Shown: piece after piece, positions 52,746-59,971 of the stretch
Layout of the letters: each line of letters begins with the position of its first letter
How positions within the stretch are numbered: the first letter of the stretch is position 1
Program-made: the position numbers and the translations under genes
Virus record (IMG/VR): IMGVR_UViG_3300008267_013251
Location: 69,594 to 133,593 of that record
Length of the DNA: 64,000 bases
Direction: 5' to 3' (one strand)
DNA from: a virus
The notes under the pieces: model-generated
What the model was told of the DNA's origin: nothing
Databases searched by the model: none
The model's input: the letters and a program-made list of their open reading frames with translations, nothing else

Positions 52746-52780
52746 TACAAAAACTCATCCGGTAACAAATTATACCAGAA

Positions 52781-52993
52781 TTATTTTTTCTTTTTGTTTT
52801 TTTTCTTCTTTTTCTTGGGAACAAGAATCTTGGGAAATTCCTTATTCATCTTTTCCCATGCAAAAGGAGGTGAAGAGGAATGTGATGTAAAGCCAGCACT
52901 AGGTGGATATGCCCCATATCGAGCCCACGCTTCTCTAGCCCTTGTAGTAGCTGATGATTCTCTTGTTTTTAACCACTCTGCAAATTTCTTCAT
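52781..52993 (-). CDS. Small protein with capsid-targeting-like leader and poly-Lys tail
   Basis: 70 aa beginning MKKFAEWLKTRESSATTRA, with Arg/Ala-rich middle (REAWARYGAYPPSAGF), ending in a run of Lys and Asn (about ten Lys). A leader like T4 internal proteins plus a highly basic tail fits DNA packing inside the head. A CATATATA box with TTGC lies 4 bp before the ATG, as in the 33034 gene. Confidence 0.6.
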   Translation of the reverse strand: MKKFAEWLKTRESSATTRAREAWARYGAYPPSAGFTSHSSSPPFAWEKMNKEFPKILVPKKKKKKNKKKK

Positions 52994-52997
52994 GCAA

Positions 52998-53005
52998 TAT
53001 ATATG
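52998..53005 (-). promoter_or_regulatory. Late-promoter-like box CATATATA
   Basis: Two mismatches to TATAAATA, then TTGC and ATG 52993. The TTGC-ATG context matches the 33034 gene. Confidence 0.35.
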
Positions 53006-53006
53006 T

Positions 53007-53327
53007 TCAATAAAATCTTTTTGGCATTCTAACTTTTTTAGTGGTTATTTTTGTCAACAAATCAAGGTCCATATTTTTTTTTGCTTCTGCGAACATGTCC
53101 ATCAAAAAATAAAACTTATTCGATAATTTACTTAAATTTGGTATAGTTGTATAATACCCTGTATGTTCTACAAAATGTTTGGCCGTTCTAGTAGTATAAA
53201 AATACTTTAAAAAAACTGATTGAAGCTTAGTTTTAAAATATCTCTTGATCCAAACATGTTCTTTAGGTAAATCAAATTTATGATAACCTTGATTTATAAA
53301 ATACAAATTTCTTTCGAAATAATTCAT
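53007..53327 (-). CDS. Hypothetical protein
   Basis: 106 aa, Phe/Tyr/Lys-rich (YFKTKLQSVFLKYFYTTRTA). Its ATG lies just before the stop of the 53324 gene. Function unknown. Confidence 0.6.
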   Translation of the reverse strand: MNYFERNLYFINQGYHKFDLPKEHVWIKRYFKTKLQSVFLKYFYTTRTAKHFVEHTGYYTTIPNLSKLSNKFYFLMDMFAEAKKNMDLDLLTKITTKKVRMPKRFY

Positions 53328-53527
53328 CTTTCTATATTGATTTTATAGCCTGCTTTAGCTAAAGTCCTCATTACTTTTTGCTCTTCTCCAGCAGCAAGTA
53401 ATTGACGGCCATATTTATCCTCATACTTAATTTTATAAATCTCCGCTTCTGGCAAGGTGATAGAATTGTCTTTTTGGGACAATCCCATATTATCAACAGC
53501 AAGCAAACTCTTTTCAAAAACTTTCAT
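53324..53527 (-). CDS. Hypothetical small protein
   Basis: 67 aa with AGGAG before the ATG. Contains IYKIKYEDKYGRQLLAAGEEQ and ends in KVMRTLAKAGYKINIER. No family recognised. Confidence 0.6.
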   Translation of the reverse strand: MKVFEKSLLAVDNMGLSQKDNSITLPEAEIYKIKYEDKYGRQLLAAGEEQKVMRTLAKAGYKINIER

Positions 53528-53537
53528 CTAGAAACTC

Positions 53538-53867
53538 CTATCTGAGGTCATCCATTAAAGAATTTCTCAATTCTTCAATTTGTATCCTTAGCAATTCAAT
53601 GTCTTCTGACTGTTTATTTTGAACTTCCAAAAGCTTCATGTTAGCTTGCTTGTAAAAATTCAAATCATCCAAAAGATTCTTCAAATCGGCTTTCGAGTTA
53701 GCAAAAAACTCATGGACCGCAAAGTCATATTCTGGTTCCCAGTCTCCTCCAGCCCACATCAAGTAGTTTTTAGCACCTATACTGGTGACTGAAAAATCTC
53801 CTTGAGGAAGACTGTTGAGTCTTTTTTTTATTGCTTCCAGATCGGCCTTACACCTTATATTTAACAT
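53538..53867 (-). CDS. Hypothetical coiled-coil-tailed protein
   Basis: 109 aa. The N-terminal part (CKADLEAIKKRLNSLPQGDF) and a WAGGDWEPEYDFAVHEFF block are followed by a Leu-heptad-like helix (NFYKQANMKLLEVQNKQSE) that may dimerise. AGGAGG precedes the ATG. Not assigned. Confidence 0.65.
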   Translation of the reverse strand: MLNIRCKADLEAIKKRLNSLPQGDFSVTSIGAKNYLMWAGGDWEPEYDFAVHEFFANSKADLKNLLDDLNFYKQANMKLLEVQNKQSEDIELLRIQIEELRNSLMDDLR

Positions 53868-53885
53868 GAGGCCTCCTGTAACATT

Positions 53886-54308
53886 CTAGTTGTAATAACA
53901 GTAGCGAACCAGCAAAATTAAAAATCCCGGCTTGTAATGATGTGGTACTTTACAATCAATTAATTGATTCATGCAAGTAACGATAATTTGAGAGTCTCTG
54001 GTCACAGAGCCATCAAACTCATCATCATCATCAACAATCTTTTCGTACTCTTGGTGCGAAAATTTTTCAAGCAATCGCAAACAAACATCAACCGACTTTT
54101 CAAAAGATTTTTCATTGGTAAAAGAATTTACAATATTAAAATCTTTTTGTGTGATGTTTTCTGTAGGTTTGAAATGGGGATAAAACTCAAATATTTTATG
54201 AAAACATTCATTGATTTTATCGTATGCAGTAGTTTCAGTCACAAAACTGCTATCTTTAGATAACTCGGCATCAAAAACATCAGTAGCACGGATTTTCATA
54301 AAGCTCAT
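53886..54308 (-). CDS. Hypothetical protein
   Basis: 140 aa from ATG 54308 (GGAGG before it; a longer frame lacks this). Helical, acidic middle DDDDEFDGSV, and a hydrophobic end GFLILLVRYCYYN. No family recognised. Confidence 0.6.
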   Translation of the reverse strand: MSFMKIRATDVFDAELSKDSSFVTETTAYDKINECFHKIFEFYPHFKPTENITQKDFNIVNSFTNEKSFEKSVDVCLRLLEKFSHQEYEKIVDDDDEFDGSVTRDSQIIVTCMNQLIDCKVPHHYKPGFLILLVRYCYYN

Positions 54309-54379
54309 AAATCCTCCTTGAAAAAAGTGACATCCTGTCAACCCAAGAGCAAGATACCAAAAAAAAGAACTCTGTCAAC

Positions 54380-54646
54380 TCAATCTTTTTTTTGATCGTA
54401 ACCTACTACTGCATGATGTAAAACTGGGTAACCGGGGCAATTGTCACCCAAAGGCACACGGTCATCTGAAAAATCAGTTCGCAAATGGTCAGCAACAGCC
54501 TCATCAATTTGCTTCTTCTGTCCTGTCAGTTTGAGGCAATGATACACACCGGATTTCAAAGAATCCTCTGATAAATATCTGCACCCATCATTGGCCTTAG
54601 CCATCAAGTTACAAACATGAACTACATGCAAATTAGATAACGGCAT
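54380..54646 (-). CDS. Hypothetical protein
   Basis: 88 aa with AGGGG before the ATG. VHVCNLMAKANDGCRYLSED and LRTDFSDDRVPLGDNCPGY; no family recognised. It follows the deformylase gene closely. Confidence 0.6.
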   Translation of the reverse strand: MPLSNLHVVHVCNLMAKANDGCRYLSEDSLKSGVYHCLKLTGQKKQIDEAVADHLRTDFSDDRVPLGDNCPGYPVLHHAVVGYDQKKD

Positions 54647-54654
54647 ACAAACCC

Positions 54655-55197
54655 CTAATTAACTACCTCAACTTCTTTACCGTGGTCAGAAATCAAAATT
54701 CCATTGTGATGATCAATCTCATGTTGACATACTACGCTAAACAATCCTGAAAAAGTCTCGCTGATATCGTTAACAGTAGCATTACTCTCATTAATGGATA
54801 ATTCCTTGCCTTTAAACAAAGCGTTGTTGTATCGCTTAACCAAAAATCTACGCATACCGCCATTTTTGTCCTTGATACTCAAACAGCCCTCTAATGAATC
54901 TTGTTTAGCCTCTTCACTTGTGTATTCCATATCAACAAAACACCTGTAATTCATGCCATCCTTACTGGCTATAAAAAACTTGAGTGGAATACCACATTGA
55001 ACAGCAGAAAGTCCAACTCCATGATTTTTCATGCATAGTGAAATCATGTGTTTTGCTAGCAACGACAGAAATGCCACATCCTCGCTTGATGCTTCAGCAA
55101 TCTTGCTGGGATGTGGCATTTCTGCAATCTCAACAATTTTTAATGGGAACCATTTTTGAAATGTTGCATGAGTGCTTGCACTTTCGTGTTGAGCCAT
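54655..55197 (-). CDS. def: Peptide deformylase
   Basis: 180 aa. All three deformylase motifs are intact: GVGLSAVQ (motif 1, GxGLAAxQ), EGCLS (motif 2, metal Cys) and QHEIDHHNG (motif 3, HExxH with two metal His and the Glu base). The enzyme removes the formyl group from new N-termini. An extra N-terminal 20 residues (MAQHESASTHATFQKW) arise because the only in-frame start overlaps the CopG-like gene by 58 bp. With IF3 and bS21 it makes a translation cluster. Phage deformylases are known elsewhere. Confidence 0.95.
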   Translation of the reverse strand: MAQHESASTHATFQKWFPLKIVEIAEMPHPSKIAEASSEDVAFLSLLAKHMISLCMKNHGVGLSAVQCGIPLKFFIASKDGMNYRCFVDMEYTSEEAKQDSLEGCLSIKDKNGGMRRFLVKRYNNALFKGKELSINESNATVNDISETFSGLFSVVCQHEIDHHNGILISDHGKEVEVVN

Positions 55198-55406
55198 TTT
55201 TCAAGACTTTCTGCATTAGAAACGATAGAATTTGGGATGTTTAAAACAACTTTAACAGAATCTGGCTCCGCTGACAATTGCTTGTCAACATAGTCTCTAA
55301 TAACTTGACTAATTGATACTCCACGCTTGTCCGCATGTTTCTTCAAAATTTCTTTATAACGAGTATCAACAACCAAATTCAGTATTCTATCTTTTCTTGT
55401 TGCCAT
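55140..55406 (-). CDS. Ribbon-helix-helix (CopG-like) protein
   Basis: 88 aa from ATG 55406. RILNLVVDTRYKEILKKHADKRGVSISQVIRDYVDKQL has the strand-helix-helix pattern of RHH repressors; the C-terminus (SVKVVLNIPNSIVSNAE) is a second short sheet-like part. It would bind DNA as a dimer and may repress nearby genes. It overlaps the start of def. Confidence 0.65.
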   Translation of the reverse strand: MATRKDRILNLVVDTRYKEILKKHADKRGVSISQVIRDYVDKQLSAEPDSVKVVLNIPNSIVSNAESLEKWLNTKVQALMQHFKNGSH

Positions 55407-55410
55407 GATA

Positions 55411-55695
55411 TTATCTTCTTTCTTCCTTTTTCTTTTTCTTCTTAGGAGCCTTTTCAATAAAAGATTCCTTAAGTTTCAACTTAAGGAGAGTTGCATCCTT
55501 TTCTCTCTGCTTTCTTCGGGCAATTTGACTTTTTGATTCATAGTACTCAAGCCTTTTGATTTCCTTCATAATGCCTGCTTTGTTACAAGCTTGCCTGAAG
55601 GATGACAATAAATTCCTGAAATTCCTTTCCCGTTCCTCGAAAGAGGCATTCATGGGCAAGTCTCTAGCTTCAACTTTTACATTACACTTCCGCAT
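55411..55695 (-). CDS. rpsU: Ribosomal protein bS21
   Basis: 94 aa. The core (FEERERNFRNLLSSFRQACNK, AGIMKEIKRLEYYESKS, RRKQREKD) matches bS21, which sits near the 3' end of 16S rRNA beside the anti-Shine-Dalgarno. It is longer than the E. coli protein (71 aa) by an N-terminal segment and a Lys/Arg C-terminal tail (KKKKKKEERR). Phage bS21 genes are known and are thought to alter 30S initiation. Overlaps the 55682 gene by 14 bp. Call is firm. Confidence 0.85.
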   Translation of the reverse strand: MRKCNVKVEARDLPMNASFEERERNFRNLLSSFRQACNKAGIMKEIKRLEYYESKSQIARRKQREKDATLLKLKLKESFIEKAPKKKKKKEERR

Positions 55696-56821
55696 TTTTT
55701 AACCCTTTTATCTTAAGTAATTTGCCAAAAAACTTGGGAGTTGTTAATTTAATAATTTCCGAAAAATTAACATTCTTATGTTTAATAGCAAATTTATCCG
55801 AATTTTGCCTTTCATCAAAAAATTGATTAAGACATGAAATTATATTATTGAAATAGTAAGCATTCAATGTACTATCATCCATGTTATTGAAATTTAAGAA
55901 TGAAAAATAGTTTTTCATCCTATTTCCAGAATTGTATACCTCGAACTCTTGAATCTTTTTACCCTCGAACCATGTCAATCTTTCAAGTACCGACAGACAC
56001 TTGGACTGACTTAGGGCACCAACGAAAAATGAATTACCAAAATAATCAATATAGCTTCCAATTAAATGGCATATCGTTAGTATTTTCTGAAAATCGCTTT
56101 CCTTAATAAACAATAAATTTTTATGTTCTAATCTCATGCTCAAATCAAAAGTAAAATCATTTTGAATACAGATTACGCCTATGCCATTATCCAAAAAACT
56201 TTTGATTATACTTTGATATAAAAATTCATAATGCTCGATTGCATGATTTTTACCGTATTGAAAACTAATGGATTTCTTAAATGGCATTATTACAACTTTA
56301 TTTTGTGGTAAATCTGGCAATTTTTCATTTAAGAATGTAGGCAAATGTGCTCTTGAAAAGAAGGGTGGAAAAGTTACAAGAATCTCTGGGTGTTTTTGAA
56401 TAAATTCATCAGTCAAATAACTTTTAAAAAATTTATTATACTCATGAGCGTGTTTTACATTGAAAAATACTTCGTTCAGACTACGAGATAAGACTCTTAA
56501 TAATGTAGATTCATTATTTATACCATCCGTATGTCTATACAATTCATCGGTATTATGACCATTTCCTAAATACCAAAACTCATCAGCTTTACCAAAAAAG
56601 CATCGTAATCCATTCCAAGAAATTACGATGTTGTACGAATTGTCATCTGCAACTTCATAGTCATAAACAGTCTTGGCAAAGAAAACTGTTTGTGCAAGCT
56701 CTCCAACTATTACGAAAATTTTTACGGACCTTATATCAGCAAGGCTCTTTTGTGTGATTTTTTCTCGTTGTAAACCTGTTTTGTTTACATATCTGATGAG
56801 ATATTCTTCAGGACCATTCAT
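55682..56821 (-). CDS. Glycosyltransferase-like (GT-B) protein
   Basis: 379 aa. Two alpha/beta halves with a hinge, typical of GT-B (for example VKIFVIVGELAQTVF near 30, NKVVIMPFKKSISFQYGKN near 175, GVICIQNDF near 215, LIGSYIDYFGNSFFVGALSQ near 245). The last resembles the donor-site in heptosyltransferase-like GT9 or related. No exact family. It overlaps the 56808 protein by 14 bp and looks similar in order. Confidence 0.5.
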   Translation of the reverse strand: MNGPEEYLIRYVNKTGLQREKITQKSLADIRSVKIFVIVGELAQTVFFAKTVYDYEVADDNSYNIVISWNGLRCFFGKADEFWYLGNGHNTDELYRHTDGINNESTLLRVLSRSLNEVFFNVKHAHEYNKFFKSYLTDEFIQKHPEILVTFPPFFSRAHLPTFLNEKLPDLPQNKVVIMPFKKSISFQYGKNHAIEHYEFLYQSIIKSFLDNGIGVICIQNDFTFDLSMRLEHKNLLFIKESDFQKILTICHLIGSYIDYFGNSFFVGALSQSKCLSVLERLTWFEGKKIQEFEVYNSGNRMKNYFSFLNFNNMDDSTLNAYYFNNIISCLNQFFDERQNSDKFAIKHKNVNFSEIIKLTTPKFFGKLLKIKGLKNAEV

Positions 56822-57965
56822 TATTTTGTCTATCTATTATATTTTGAACATAATCGGCATCATCAACAAGACCAATCTTGATACTTGTGTCAGACCTTAA
56901 CAACTCATTTGTTGCTTCATGAATAATTGAATTAAATTCTGCAATATTTTCACAAACTTTTTTATAATTACACAAAACAATTTTCTGCTTAGTGTTCGCA
57001 ACATTCAATAATCGCAATCGCAGCCCTTCCTGTCCAGCCCCATAAAGTTGATCAGGGCTTTCAACAAGCAAATATGGACAATTTGCAGCCATGCTCAAAC
57101 GAGTGGAGGCCGTCCAAAATTGAATCGTAAATTCAAAATGTTTTAAAAAAGCAATAACATTTTCTAAATTTCTCGATTCGGGCATCAAAGTCAAATCAAG
57201 TATATCATCTACTGGACACTTATGTACGCTTTGTTTTTCTCCCATCCAAACTGGATTGAAACCTTTTTCCTTAAGATCATGTATTAATTGAACATAAAAA
57301 TCTTGACTCAAATTTCTTCCATAAGACTTTCTTGATCTCGCAAATATTCCAACCATTCTTGGCAGTTTGTTTTTTTCGGCCCACTCCAAAGATGCTATCG
57401 ACGGTTTTGGCAAAGGCAGAAAATGCCTTTTGTTTTTTTCAGGAGCAGAAAAAAAAGATCGTCTTATATTATCTTTCAAACAAACTGGACAAACTTGTCT
57501 TGAGTCTCTACTGCCAAATGCTTTGCCACATTCAAGGCATCTTGATTCCATAAGCATGTTACCTAAAAAATGGCTTGGCAGAACCTCTCCAAAATTTTTC
57601 AAGTATAATTCTAGTTTTTTTATTGTCTTAGAATGATGATGCAGAGCCCTCACGGTTTCTCTAAGACCCATACAGTTTTCACTCAGTTCCCAAAATTCAT
57701 CTACTAAATGTTTATATAAAAATTCCCTTCCATACCAACCAACTACAACTATGTTTTTGTCTTTGTTCCTTTTAGCTATTTTCGGTAACAGATAATGAGG
57801 AATCAGCCATTCACAACCGAACTCAACTAAAGCAATTATAAAAATAGTTTTATTTTTTTTATACTGATTATAAACATTTCTATAAAACTCTATATTTTTG
57901 AGCTTCTGCTCTTGAACAAATTCTTTTCCATCCAAATTGTCGTATCCGACATTTAGAAAGATCAA
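56808..57965 (-). CDS. GT-B-like protein with zinc-ribbon insertion
   Basis: 385 aa from TTG 57965 (TTGA overlap with the 57962 gene). N-terminal NVGYDNLDGKEF, a Cys pair insertion (CLECGKAFGSRDSRQVCPVCL, near residue 145) and C-terminal half with PRMVGIFARSRKSYGRNL and FTIQFWTASTRLSMAANCPYLLVESPDQLYG, reminiscent of nucleotide-sugar-binding GT-B domains. Probably related to the 55682 gene by layout. The zinc ribbon is unusual. Function unknown. Confidence 0.5.
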   Translation of the reverse strand: MIFLNVGYDNLDGKEFVQEQKLKNIEFYRNVYNQYKKNKTIFIIALVEFGCEWLIPHYLLPKIAKRNKDKNIVVVGWYGREFLYKHLVDEFWELSENCMGLRETVRALHHHSKTIKKLELYLKNFGEVLPSHFLGNMLMESRCLECGKAFGSRDSRQVCPVCLKDNIRRSFFSAPEKNKRHFLPLPKPSIASLEWAEKNKLPRMVGIFARSRKSYGRNLSQDFYVQLIHDLKEKGFNPVWMGEKQSVHKCPVDDILDLTLMPESRNLENVIAFLKHFEFTIQFWTASTRLSMAANCPYLLVESPDQLYGAGQEGLRLRLLNVANTKQKIVLCNYKKVCENIAEFNSIIHEATNELLRSDTSIKIGLVDDADYVQNIIDRQNNEWS

Positions 57966-58144
57966 GTTGCTACCCTTGTCATCGTAGCTGGCTTACCACA
58001 CTTCGGGCAACGAAATTGTCTTTTTTTTCCACAAGTAGAGCAATGATTTTTAAGCTCATACAAATCTTTCAAATCCTCTGAGGTTCCTGTGGATGTTCTC
58101 CCCCAACGGCATTTCAAACACCTAATCATGTATTGCTTTTCCAT
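57962..58144 (-). CDS. Small double zinc-finger protein
   Basis: 60 aa from ATG 58144 with three Cys pairs (CLKC, CSTC, CPKC). The stop TGA overlaps the next TTG start. Probably a zinc-ribbon RNA or protein binder; alternative start ATG five codons later. Confidence 0.55.
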   Translation of the reverse strand: MEKQYMIRCLKCRWGRTSTGTSEDLKDLYELKNHCSTCGKKRQFRCPKCGKPATMTRVAT

Positions 58145-58167
58145 AGAGATATTATAGTTAAAAACAA

Positions 58168-58199
58168 AAAAGCCCATGCAAAAAATTGCATGGGCTTTT
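58168..58199 (-). terminator. Rho-independent terminator
   Basis: Stem AAAAGCCCATGCAA / TTGCATGGGCTTTT with a 4-nt loop; on the minus strand it is followed by TTGTTTTT. It ends the 58216 gene transcript. Confidence 0.85.
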
Positions 58200-58215
58200 A
58201 ATTATTATTTTATTA

Positions 58216-58923
58216 TTAAGCGTGGTATTGACCGTCTTTAAAACTTCCACCTAAAGAATTACTAATCTTTTCAATTTGGTTTCTCAAATTCTCAAATTTC
58301 TTTTTGAAAGAACTAGCCTTTTTCTCGTTGAGGCCAGTTTTAGTATTCATTTCAACTTCAAGATTGTATAGGTCACGCTTGAGTTTTTCCAGTTTTGGAT
58401 ACGCTGGATGAGCAGCTAAACCCGCTGTCACCTTCACTTTATTTTCTTTATCAACAGCATCTGGACCAACTGTATCAGGGTAAATAGGATTGGGATTATT
58501 GGCTAATCCTACGGCTTTTTCGCCGTTGTCTAGTTTGCCAGCTTTTTCAAGTGATGTCTTAACTAAATCATTGAGAGGCTTGCCTCCATCAACTTGATAT
58601 TGTCCAGCTTTTTTTTCTACTTTACCAGTTCCATCTTTTGCCTTCTTAGCTTTTTTCTTTGCTTTGGCTTCATTCAAAGCAGCTTCCATAAGCACAGTTG
58701 TCTCGTCGGGGAACATCTTGCCACTTCTGGTAATAACATCAGTCCAATAACTGGCATCGTCAGAGCTTAGTGATTTTTCTTGGACAGCATAATTACCAAA
58801 GAAGTCACTCTTAGGAGTTTGATCAACCTCTGTAGCCTTAAATATGCCTTTATTCTGGGCACTATCCCATAAATCACAAAGCCTGTTGAACTCATCTTTT
58901 TGTTGTTGCCATGAATCAGTCAT
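58216..58923 (-). CDS. Probable virion or scaffold-type protein
   Basis: 235 aa with GGAG before the ATG and GATATATA about 25 bp upstream. Lys/Ala/Asp/Gly-rich: an N-terminal helical part, an AKKKAKKAKDGTGKVEKKAG stretch (residues 82-101) and a C-terminal coiled part. Low-complexity composition suits a head or scaffold protein. Followed by a strong terminator. Not recognised. Confidence 0.6.
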   Translation of the reverse strand: MTDSWQQQKDEFNRLCDLWDSAQNKGIFKATEVDQTPKSDFFGNYAVQEKSLSSDDASYWTDVITRSGKMFPDETTVLMEAALNEAKAKKKAKKAKDGTGKVEKKAGQYQVDGGKPLNDLVKTSLEKAGKLDNGEKAVGLANNPNPIYPDTVGPDAVDKENKVKVTAGLAAHPAYPKLEKLKRDLYNLEVEMNTKTGLNEKKASSFKKKFENLRNQIEKISNSLGGSFKDGQYHA

Positions 58924-58953
58924 GAATTATCTCCATTTAGACCTTATTATATA

Positions 58954-59520
58954 TCATGGTTTCAGCAATTTTTTGCATTCTTCAATTGTCAAACCCTTAA
59001 ATTGCTTGTACCAACCGTCATGTTTGCCAACATATTTGTTGCGCCCTGCAATTATGAGTCGCAAAGCATTCCTCGTATCATGCAAATACTTGCATTTATT
59101 GATAATAGTAATATCGAAAGTATCCAAACTATTGTAGGCTGCTGCCCTTACTAATAAAGTAAACAAACCGAACAAGCATTTGTCTCTCCAATAAGGAGAC
59201 AAAACTACGAGCATGGCAGTTTTTTTAGCAGTTTTGTATATCTTGCTTTTTCTCTTAATGAAAAGTTTGGATTCAAGAGATTGAATAAAAACTTTTAACT
59301 TTTGAAACTTATATTTCTTATGGTTTATAAAAATATGATTAGGCTTGGGGTAATCTGCATGAAATATTTCTCTACAGTCATACCAACACGGTACACAAAC
59401 TTTATTTCTGAACTCTTCTGCTACCGAAAACGCTATATTGCAGCAATTGTATAAGATGGGTATTTCACAAATATCATCCCTCACAAATTGCATCAACACA
59501 TTTTTCGTTATCTTCAGCAT
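58954..59520 (-). CDS. Hypothetical protein
   Basis: 188 aa, Cys/Lys/Tyr-rich, alpha/beta. Overlaps the 59474 gene by 47 bp; a start at 59493 (MQFVRDD) is also possible. Ends KQFKGLTIEECKKLLKP. No family recognised. Confidence 0.55.
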   Translation of the reverse strand: MLKITKNVLMQFVRDDICEIPILYNCCNIAFSVAEEFRNKVCVPCWYDCREIFHADYPKPNHIFINHKKYKFQKLKVFIQSLESKLFIKRKSKIYKTAKKTAMLVVLSPYWRDKCLFGLFTLLVRAAAYNSLDTFDITIINKCKYLHDTRNALRLIIAGRNKYVGKHDGWYKQFKGLTIEECKKLLKP

Positions 59521-59971
59521 CTTTTATATATTCTATATTTTTTTTACTATTTATATCTGTTTTTTCAAAATACTGATCTAAGTTATTTATTTTCACTATT
59601 TCCCAATGCATATCATCCTTCGGCACATATTCTTCTTTTGTATAATAAAAAATTTCAAACAAATATTCATATGTCTTTGCTATAACCATAGGTTTCGTCA
59701 TACCATTGTATAAGTCCATAAATATTTTTCTAACTAATCTTATTGCTTCTTTTCGAGGAGCTTTCCCCAACTTTGTCATCAAGGTTACAGCTTTTTTTGG
59801 CCCTATGTTTTCTAAGAACAGAGCCTCAACTATTTGTTCCTTCAAATCTCCATCTCTAAGTTCCGCTATGGCTTTATAACATGCCATAACATCGCCTTTT
59901 TGAGGCCTATGAGTCAATACATCCTTAAAGTATTCATGAAAATTTGAATCATCAATAACAAGTTCACTCAT
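59474..59971 (-). CDS. Hypothetical protein, polymerase-linked
   Basis: 165 aa, helical. VIDDSNFHEYFKDVLTHRPQ, then IGPKKAVTLMTKLGKAP and RKIFMDLYNG. Its ATG overlaps the stop of the polymerase gene. I recall similar small proteins beside polymerase genes in other phages, but the role is unknown. Confidence 0.65.
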   Translation of the reverse strand: MSELVIDDSNFHEYFKDVLTHRPQKGDVMACYKAIAELRDGDLKEQIVEALFLENIGPKKAVTLMTKLGKAPRKEAIRLVRKIFMDLYNGMTKPMVIAKTYEYLFEIFYYTKEEYVPKDDMHWEIVKINNLDQYFEKTDINSKKNIEYIKDAEDNEKCVDAICEG

